Origin: an uncultured Ruminococcus sp.
GTDB lineage: Bacteria; Bacillota; Clostridia; Oscillospirales; Ruminococcaceae
DNA: 8,329 nt
Reading direction: 5' to 3'
Assembly: GCA_902796865.1 (NCBI GenBank)
Contig: CADBQZ010000129.1
Span: 1 to 8,329, forward strand
Below, piece by piece: positions 1 to 5,084 of the stretch (the first letter of the stretch is position 1; the number at the start of each line of letters is the position of its first letter). A model generated the notes under the pieces. It was not told where the DNA came from. It saw only the letters and a list, made by a program, of their open reading frames with translations, and did no database searches. Made by a program: the position numbers and the translations under genes.

Positions 1-10
1 AGTTATAAGA

Positions 11-16
11 AGGGAG
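11..16 (+). promoter_or_regulatory. Ribosome binding site choosing the kinase start
   Basis: AGGGAG lies just before a run of four possible start codons: GTG at 18, then ATG at 21, 24 and 27. Spacing is 1, 4, 7 and 10 nt respectively. The other genes here have 6-10 nt between a similar purine box and ATG, so ATG 24 fits best, with 27 possible and GTG 18 unlikely. The choice changes the protein by at most three residues. Confidence 0.6.
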
Positions 17-23
17 TGTGATG

Positions 24-1346
24 ATGATGATTTTGGATTATTTTGTGCATAATTATCTTACTCTTATAATATTACTGTTTCTGACAGTGCTCAGGAACAG
101 CAACAGAAAAGAAAATGTTCCGGCAGCACAGCTTTTTACACTGGTAACCGTTATGCTTTTAGCTATAACTGTTGCTGAAAATGTTAGCATAATGCCGATT
201 TCGTCGGCAGAGCTTTCCAATTCGGAAATAATCTCTGTGCTGAAAATACGGCGTACTATAAAGATAGTGTCGAATACAGTGATATATATACTTCGTCCGT
301 TTATAATAATGATCGAATTATTCATTATCATACCCGACCGTAAATTCAAAGCGCTTTATGCTGTACCGGCTATTATAAATGCTTTCGTGTATTCAACAGC
401 AATGTTTGGCAGCGATATAGCATTTACGGTAGACGGTGACCTCAGATGGCAGGGAGGTCCGCTCTCATTTTGTGTATATGCGGTCCAGCTGTTTTATGTT
501 TTGCTGCTTTTGATATACTCTATAATTTTTTTCAGACGAAAGAATATAAAAAAGAGCATAATCGTTTTTGTTATAGTTTTTGAAGCGATAACTATAGCGA
601 TACTGGAACGAGAAAATATTCTTACGGGATACGTTAACGTTGTTACTGCTCTTTGTATACTTGAGTATTATATTTATCTTACGTCTATACATCAGCAGGA
701 TATGCACCGTATAATTGCTGAAAAGGAGATACAGGCTGCAAAAAACGAGCTTGCAGTACTTAAAAACCAGATACAGCCTCATTTTATTTACAATTCTCTT
801 GGAATGATACGTTCGCTTGCAAAGCGTGATAACGAGAAAGCGGTCGAATGTATAGACAGCTTTTCTGACTATCTCAGGGCACATCTTCGTTCTATAGAGA
901 CAGATGATCTTATCTCATTTGAAAAAGAGCTTGAAAATGTAAATGTATATTTATCGCTTGTATTAGCCGATCCGTCAAGTAAGATAGAGACTATTTTTGA
1001 CCTTGAAGTTACTGATTTTTTCCTTCCACCGCTTTCACTTGAACCTATAATCGAGAATTGTGTCAATCATGGTATCGGAAAAAATAAAGGTATCATAACG
1101 GTAAAGAGCTATGAAGATGATGATAATATCTATATAAGCATAACTGACAGATGTGAAAAAACTAATGATAAAAAGGAAAATCCTGACACTAAACTTTATC
1201 ATAATGGTATAGGGCTTGAAAATACCCGGCGAAGGCTTGATATGTACTGCGGCGGAACTCTTGATATGATAATTGATAAAGGCGGTTCAGAAGCAAAGAT
1301 AACTATACCGAAAGAGGGCGACTATAATGAAAATACTGATAGTTGA
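24..1346 (+). CDS. LytS/YehU-type membrane sensor histidine kinase
   Basis: Predicted sensor kinase of a two-component system, about 440 residues. The N-terminal half (about residues 3-225) holds six or seven hydrophobic segments, roughly 3-23, 35-55, 83-105, 112-132, 150-173, 182-198 and 207-225, with no large extracellular loop, so the signal is probably sensed in or near the membrane. A short helical linker (about 225-250) leads into the His_kinase domain, with the motif QPHFIYNSL and phosphoacceptor His253. The HATPase_c domain follows: an N box with EPIIEN (Asn345) and NHG at 348-350, and a clear G2 box GIGLEN at 395-400 followed by TRRRL. The G1 region is odd: Asp375 is present but is followed by RCEK instead of the usual NGxG. 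The stop overlaps the response regulator start by 20 nt, so the two are translationally coupled and very likely cognate partners. The family assignment is firm; the signal is unknown. Confidence 0.92.
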   Translation: MMILDYFVHNYLTLIILLFLTVLRNSNRKENVPAAQLFTLVTVMLLAITVAENVSIMPISSAELSNSEIISVLKIRRTIKIVSNTVIYILRPFIIMIELFIIIPDRKFKALYAVPAIINAFVYSTAMFGSDIAFTVDGDLRWQGGPLSFCVYAVQLFYVLLLLIYSIIFFRRKNIKKSIIVFVIVFEAITIAILERENILTGYVNVVTALCILEYYIYLTSIHQQDMHRIIAEKEIQAAKNELAVLKNQIQPHFIYNSLGMIRSLAKRDNEKAVECIDSFSDYLRAHLRSIETDDLISFEKELENVNVYLSLVLADPSSKIETIFDLEVTDFFLPPLSLEPIIENCVNHGIGKNKGIITVKSYEDDDNIYISITDRCEKTNDKKENPDTKLYHNGIGLENTRRRLDMYCGGTLDMIIDKGGSEAKITIPKEGDYNENTDS

Positions 1347-1923
1347 TGATAATACGCTTATACTTGAAGATCTTATAGATGAGGTAAGCAAGCTTTATCC
1401 TGATGCTTTTTGTGTAGGTACGGGGGAACCGGAAAAAGCGCTGGAGCTTTTCAATAAATATCGTTTTAATATTGTGCTTATGGATATTGATCTTCCTGGT
1501 GAGAATGGCATAACACTTGCACAGAAGATGCTTGATATAGCTTCTAAAACTAATATAATATACATAACCGGATATGAAAAATATGCTTTGGAAAGCTATA
1601 ATACTTATGCTAGTGCATTTCTTGTAAAGCCTATAAATACCAAAAGATTATCCGATGCCATGAGCAATTTAAGACATCCTATATCCGGATTTTCAGATAA
1701 AGCTCTGGAAGATGAGTATACAGGAAAAATAGTGATAGGAAGGATTATTGAAAAAGCTCGTGAAGATAACGGAATGACCAAAAAAGATCTCGCCAAAGCG
1801 ATGGAGGTATCTTTGCAGACTGTTTATCGCTGGGAAAATGGGGAACGAATACCGAGTACTCTTACACTTATGAGACTGTCAAGAGTACTTAATATAAGTT
1901 ATGATGAGCTTACATCGGAATAA
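1327..1923 (+). CDS. Response regulator with receiver and XRE-type HTH output
   Basis: A 198-residue DNA-binding response regulator. Residues 1-118 form a CheY-like receiver with all key residues: the acidic pair Asp7-Asp8, phosphoacceptor Asp53 in LMDIDLPG, Thr81 and Lys101-Pro102. The stretch from YITGYEKYALES to LVKPI resembles LytTR-family receivers. After a short linker (119-135), residues 137-198 are an XRE/Cro (HTH_3) domain: IGRIIEKAREDNGMTKKDLA leads into the recognition segment SLQTVYRWENGERIPS and a LSRVLNISYDEL tail. LytS-class kinases normally pair with LytTR or AraC-type outputs, so this output is unusual. The start is supported by AGAGGG at 1313-1318, 8 nt ahead of ATG. It overlaps the kinase gene and lies 27 nt before the xylosidase gene, suggesting one transcript. 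Phosphorylation presumably alters dimerisation or DNA binding; the targets are unknown, with the downstream enzyme a natural candidate. Confidence 0.92.
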   Translation: MKILIVDDNTLILEDLIDEVSKLYPDAFCVGTGEPEKALELFNKYRFNIVLMDIDLPGENGITLAQKMLDIASKTNIIYITGYEKYALESYNTYASAFLVKPINTKRLSDAMSNLRHPISGFSDKALEDEYTGKIVIGRIIEKAREDNGMTKKDLAKAMEVSLQTVYRWENGERIPSTLTLMRLSRVLNISYDELTSE

Positions 1924-1950
1924 TAAAAGGATCGACAGGGAGAATAAAAA

Positions 1951-3978
1951 ATGCGCTATTATGTTGATGCAGAAAAAGGAAGCTTAAATGGCAGCGGAAC
2001 TAAAGCAAAACCGTTTTTAAAGATACAGAGTGCGGCGGATATTGCAGTTCCCGGTGACGAAATAATAGTAATGCCGGGCGTATATCGTGAAAATGTAGAC
2101 CCGAAGAATGCAGGTACGAAGGAAGCACCTATAGTCTATCGCTCCGAAAGACCTCTTGAAGCGGTAATAAGCGGCGCTTATAAAACCGAAAACTGGGAGC
2201 ATTTCAAAGACGATGTATATAAAACGGATATACCTATGGCTGTCTTTAATGGAGAAGATCCATTTTCGGAACTTATAAGCGGTGACTGGTATCGTGGCGT
2301 ATCAAAGCATAGGGGAGATGTTTATTTGAACGGCAGGGCTATGTATGAAGCCGTTTGCCTTGATGATGTTATTTTACCGAAAATATATGAAAAATCATGG
2401 GAAAAAGAAATGTCTCTGTACGTCTGGTATGCAGAAAAAAATGATGACAGCATTACTATATATGCAAATTTTCAGGGACTTGATCCGAACCGTGAGAATG
2501 TTGAGATAACCGTAAGAAGAAACTGCTTTTATCCTCAAAAGACCGGTGTGGATCATATAACTGTTTCGGGCTTTAAACTGTGTATGGCTTCGCCTGACTG
2601 GGCACCGCCTACGGCGTATCAGGAAGGTCTTATAGGGCCTCACTGGTCGAAAGGCTGGGTGATAGAAAACTGTGAGATATTCGGCTCTAAGTGTGCAGGT
2701 ATATCGCTTGGAAAGTATTATCAGGAAGAGAACGATAATAAATGGGGAAAATATCATCTTAAAGACGGTACACAAACACAGCGTGAATGTATATGTCTTG
2801 CATTGAATGATGGCTGGAGCAAAGAAAAAGTCGGTTCGCATATAATACGAAACTGCGATATACATCACTGCGAACAGGCAGGCATAGTCGGACATTTAGG
2901 CTGTGCATTTTCAACTATAGAAAACAACAGTATACACCATATAAATAATAAACAGGAGCTTATAGGCGAGGAGATAGCCGGCATAAAATTCCATGCCGGT
3001 ATAGATGTTACAGTAAAAAACAACAGGATATATTTTTGTACAAGAGGACTCTGGCTCGACTGGCAGGCTCAGGGCGCAAGAGTAAGCAGAAATCTGTTTT
3101 ATGATAATACTTTGCCGGTGACAGATAATGATACCGATGTAAAAACTATCGACAATTCAGAGATAGGGGAGGACTTGTTTATAGAAGTTTCTCATGGACC
3201 TACATTGATAGATAACAATATTTTTCTGTCTCACCGATCAATAAAGTTCTGCGCTCAGGGTGCAGCGTTTGTTAATAATATAATTGCCGGCGGTATAACT
3301 GCTGTAGGTTTCGGTGTTAATAACGGAAGTGTTGGTTATCCTTCACCGAGATATACACCATATCATCTGCCTCACAGCACTGCTATAGCAGGCTTTATGA
3401 CGATACTGCATGGTGATACCCGTCTTTATAACAATATTTTTATAAAGAGGGAAGTTCCGGACGTTATAAAACGCCTTATGGAGCATATGGAAAATAAAGT
3501 GAAAACTATTCCGGGGCAGGACTGGGACAATGGAAATGTCTATTCAGGAAGCAGCTGCTTTGATAGTTTTCCAGTGTATGAAGATTGGAAAAAAATGTTC
3601 GGGACAGCTGCTGACAATACCGACCGCTATTATAGTCCTCTGCCTGTATGGATAAGCGGCAATGTTTATTTTGGCGGAGCAGAAAAGTATAAAAATGAAA
3701 CGAATTATACAGAAATAAAGGAAGAGCCGTTATTTGAGATAAAGAAAGAAAACGGAAAGATATTTATTGAGACTGATGTATACAAGTATATCAAAAATAT
3801 AAAGACAGATGCTGTTGATGCAAAAATGCTTGGTATGGCTTTTGAACCTGAACAGCCGTTTGACTCTCCTGACGGAACAATGCCGGAAATTGATATTGAT
3901 TATTTCGGTAACAGAGCAAAAAAAGGTTATGTCGGTTGTTTTTATGGTAAAAATGATAATTTTAGTACAGAGCTTTAA
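1951..3978 (+). CDS. GH120 beta-xylosidase, cytoplasmic beta-helix enzyme
   Basis: A 675-residue predicted exo-acting beta-xylosidase that would release xylose from xylobiose and short xylo-oligosaccharides. I recognise it by strong resemblance, recalled and not computed, to Thermoanaerobacterium saccharolyticum XylC, the GH120 reference: shared stretches include GDVYLNGR, TIYANFQGLDPN, WAPPTA, GLIGPHWSKGW, EKVGSHIIRN, IVGHLG, EIAGIKFHA, RGLWLDWQAQG and FIEVSHGP. Asp370 (in LWLDW) matches the XylC nucleophile Asp382, and Glu412 (in EVSHGP) matches the acid/base Glu405. Glu341 matches Glu353, with the same 29-residue spacing to the nucleophile. The fold is a right-handed parallel beta-helix, opening with the usual YYVDAEKGSLNGSGT start. 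There is no signal peptide, so the substrate must be imported. Compared with XylC there is an insertion of about 19 residues (near 380-403) between nucleophile and acid/base. AGGGAG at 1937-1942 is 8 nt before ATG. It is probably co-transcribed with the two-component genes. Confidence 0.9.
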   Translation: MRYYVDAEKGSLNGSGTKAKPFLKIQSAADIAVPGDEIIVMPGVYRENVDPKNAGTKEAPIVYRSERPLEAVISGAYKTENWEHFKDDVYKTDIPMAVFNGEDPFSELISGDWYRGVSKHRGDVYLNGRAMYEAVCLDDVILPKIYEKSWEKEMSLYVWYAEKNDDSITIYANFQGLDPNRENVEITVRRNCFYPQKTGVDHITVSGFKLCMASPDWAPPTAYQEGLIGPHWSKGWVIENCEIFGSKCAGISLGKYYQEENDNKWGKYHLKDGTQTQRECICLALNDGWSKEKVGSHIIRNCDIHHCEQAGIVGHLGCAFSTIENNSIHHINNKQELIGEEIAGIKFHAGIDVTVKNNRIYFCTRGLWLDWQAQGARVSRNLFYDNTLPVTDNDTDVKTIDNSEIGEDLFIEVSHGPTLIDNNIFLSHRSIKFCAQGAAFVNNIIAGGITAVGFGVNNGSVGYPSPRYTPYHLPHSTAIAGFMTILHGDTRLYNNIFIKREVPDVIKRLMEHMENKVKTIPGQDWDNGNVYSGSSCFDSFPVYEDWKKMFGTAADNTDRYYSPLPVWISGNVYFGGAEKYKNETNYTEIKEEPLFEIKKENGKIFIETDVYKYIKNIKTDAVDAKMLGMAFEPEQPFDSPDGTMPEIDIDYFGNRAKKGYVGCFYGKNDNFSTEL

Positions 3979-4101
3979 ATATCATCATGATAAAAGATCA
4001 TATTTTATTGCTATGCAGGAATTTTATAAAAAGGTAGCGTATAAACGTTTAGGAGAGTTTAAAAATTACTATTTATAGCATTTTTTTAGTATAAATTAAA
4101 A

Positions 4102-4131
4102 TTGATCTATGGTAAATTTATTATATAGGAT
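4102..4131 (+). promoter_or_regulatory. Possible promoter of the AraC-family gene
   Basis: TTGATC (4102-4107) could serve as a -35 box. The AT-rich block TATATAGGAT (4122-4131) offers overlapping -10 candidates: TATAGG at 16 bp spacing or TAGGAT at 18 bp, each matching four of six consensus bases. Such matches are common in DNA this AT-rich, so the call is tentative. It would start transcription a short distance before the coding sequence, inside or just ahead of the inverted repeat at 4131-4169. Confidence 0.35.
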
Positions 4132-4169
4132 AAAAATCCGGAATATCATAAAAGCTACATGGATTTTTA
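4131..4169 (+). repeat. 9-bp inverted repeat in the araC-type leader
   Basis: TAAAAATCC (4131-4139) and GGATTTTTA (4161-4169) are perfect reverse complements separated by 21 nt. The right arm abuts the strong Shine-Dalgarno box GGGAGGA (4170-4176), and the left arm touches the possible -10 box. It could be a dyad operator for autoregulation or a weak leader hairpin affecting ribosome access. It lacks a following T tract, so it does not look like an intrinsic terminator. Confidence 0.6.
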
Positions 4170-4182
4170 GGGAGGAATATAA

Positions 4183-4923
4183 ATGAATATCCAGACAGAA
4201 AGATCTCTTTCGGAATATATATTTTCACAGAGAGAACAGAATTTTGAACGCTGTTCTTTTGACAGAGAGATAGCGTTTTATGAAAGTATCTGCTCAGGCA
4301 ATCTTGAACAGGTAATGCTTTTTGCTACGCCTCTTTGCAGCGAAGGATATGGTATTCTGAGCCATGATCCGGTCAGGAATATAAAATATCACTTTATAGT
4401 GGCTACTGCTCTTGTGGCAAGATTCTGCATAAAAAGCGGAATGAAAGTCGAGACAGCATACAATCTTAGCAATATATATATATTAAAAGCGGATGAATGC
4501 AAGACACAGCAGCAGATACGTCAGCTTCATATGGATATGATAAAAGAATATACAAAAACAATGAGACGTATCAAAAACAGCACTATTTATTCAAAGCAGA
4601 TAATCAAAGTTATAGATTATATAAGCGATCATCTTCACAGCAGACTTAAAATAGAAGATATCGCAAAAAAGCTTGATCTTAGCCCTTCATATCTTTCGAG
4701 ACTTTTTAAATCTGAAACAGGTATGCTTTATAATGAATATGTCAACAGACAGAAGATAGAGGCTTCCTGTAATCTTATAAGATTTTCGGATCATACCGAT
4801 CTTGAAATATCGAATATAATGTCATTCAGCTCACAGAGTTATTTTATAAAGATCTTTAAAAAATATACCGATATGACTCCGAGAGAGTACAGAAAAAGAA
4901 ACAGTATGGTTGATTTGATGTGA
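4183..4923 (+). CDS. AraC-family transcriptional regulator
   Basis: A 246-residue cytoplasmic DNA-binding protein. The C-terminal part (about 140-240) is a two-helix-turn-helix AraC domain. The first HTH is near 155-180 (IEDIAKKLDLSPSYLSRLF). The second is near 205-240, with the family signature SSQSYFIKIFKKYTDMTPREYR spread over its end. The N-terminal part (about 1-125) is not a cupin sugar-binding fold. It looks mostly helical, with a SGNLEQVMLF stretch and a conserved-looking segment near VRNIKYHFIVATALVARFCI, a type I associate with AraC-like regulators of gut Firmicutes; its ligand is unknown. GGGAGGA at 4170-4176 is 6 nt before ATG. It stands 161 nt ahead of the GH9 gene on the same strand, making that gene a plausible target, with autoregulation also possible. 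The stop codon lies in a TGATG tandem repeat. The family call is secure; the regulon is inferred. Confidence 0.93.
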   Translation: MNIQTERSLSEYIFSQREQNFERCSFDREIAFYESICSGNLEQVMLFATPLCSEGYGILSHDPVRNIKYHFIVATALVARFCIKSGMKVETAYNLSNIYILKADECKTQQQIRQLHMDMIKEYTKTMRRIKNSTIYSKQIIKVIDYISDHLHSRLKIEDIAKKLDLSPSYLSRLFKSETGMLYNEYVNRQKIEASCNLIRFSDHTDLEISNIMSFSSQSYFIKIFKKYTDMTPREYRKRNSMVDLM

Positions 4924-4936
4924 TGTGATGTGATGT
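4916..4936 (+). repeat. Four-copy TGATG tandem repeat over the araC-type stop
   Basis: TGATG occurs four times in a row (4916-4920, 4921-4925, 4926-4930, 4931-4935), followed by T. The first copy supplies the last sense codon (ATG, Met246) and the second supplies the TGA stop. Because the stop forms at the first junction, gain or loss of later copies would leave the protein unchanged while altering the distance to the downstream leader. Confidence 0.85.
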
Positions 4937-4955
4937 AATAAAAATATCATATTTT

Positions 4956-4991
4956 GAGCAAAAGTAATATATCAGAGCAAATATTTATGAT
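4956..4991 (+). promoter_or_regulatory. Possible GH9 promoter region with GAGCAAA direct repeat
   Basis: GAGCAAA appears at 4956-4962 and again at 4975-4981, a 19-bp period close to two helical turns, as for the paired half-sites of many AraC-family regulators. TATGAT at 4986-4991 matches five of six bases of a -10 box and lies 4 nt beyond the second repeat. There is no good -35 box at 16-18 bp upstream (the sequence at 4963-4968 is AGTAAT), which would suit an activator-dependent promoter. Promoter and operator roles are both inferred. Confidence 0.35.
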
Positions 4992-5023
4992 AACATAAGA
5001 ACATAAAAAGCGGAATTGATTTT

Positions 5024-5066
5024 TTGGGCGGCTTTGCCCGGTTTCATTTTATTTTTATTTTTATTT
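5024..5066 (+). terminator. Leader hairpin with U-rich tract, possible attenuator or terminator
   Basis: GGGC (5026-5029) pairs with GCCC (5036-5039) around the loop GGCTTT, extendable by two T-G wobble pairs (5024-5041, 5025-5040). It is followed by a T-rich stretch built of repeated ATTTTT units (5042-5066). This is the only GC-rich hairpin between the AraC-type and GH9 genes and lies about 45 nt before the GH9 start. It may end the AraC transcript, act as an attenuator in the GH9 leader, or both. The stem is short, so the call is moderate at best. Confidence 0.4.
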
Positions 5067-5068
5067 AT

Positions 5069-5075
5069 GGGAGGA
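5069..5075 (+). promoter_or_regulatory. Ribosome binding site deciding the GH9 start
   Basis: GGGAGGA stands 9 nt before ATG 5085, whose product begins with a textbook signal peptide (MKKKFFKR). The frame stays open upstream to a TTG at 5016 and includes an ATG at 5067, but that ATG overlaps this box. The upstream codons also encode a run of Phe and Leu ahead of the charged signal-peptide start. Both facts favour 5085. Confidence 0.85.
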
Positions 5076-5084
5076 CAAGATCTT

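Larger units (their letters stand above)
3979..4182 (+). other. AT-rich intergenic region between xylosidase and araC-type gene
   Basis: There is no convincing gene in this stretch of about 200 nt. A 21-codon open frame from ATG 4013 to TAG 4078 has no ribosome binding site. Two very weak A/U hairpins could end the upstream operon: ATGAT 3987-3991 with ATCAT 3997-4001, and AAAAAT 4061-4066 with ATTTTT 4080-4085, the latter running into seven T at 4081-4087. Neither has a GC-rich stem, so no terminator is called. The downstream part carries a possible promoter and an inverted repeat, listed separately. Confidence 0.5.

Noticed and set aside
2395..2895. A 166-codon open frame on the opposite strand within the xylosidase gene, plus other long reverse-strand frames
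   Set aside because: They lie wholly inside strongly supported + strand genes, have odd residue composition and show no recognisable domain. They are shadows of the real coding frames.
3987..4008. ATGAT/ATCAT hairpin after the xylosidase stop as a terminator
   Set aside because: Only five mostly A-T pairs and no clean T run; such a stem is expected by chance in this AT-rich spacer.
3809..4078. An 89-codon open frame overlapping the end of the xylosidase gene
   Set aside because: Most of it lies inside the well-supported xylosidase gene in another frame, it has no ribosome binding site, and its product resembles no family I know. Its last 21 codons after ATG 4013 also lack a start signal.
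5016..5084. A longer GH9 protein starting at TTG 5016
   Set aside because: The extension would place a Phe/Leu-rich stretch before a complete signal peptide, and GGGAGGA at 5069-5075 points to ATG 5085.
5024..5084. A known riboswitch class in the GH9 leader
   Set aside because: The hairpin is small and isolated, and no conserved aptamer core of a class I know is visible in the 160-nt spacer.
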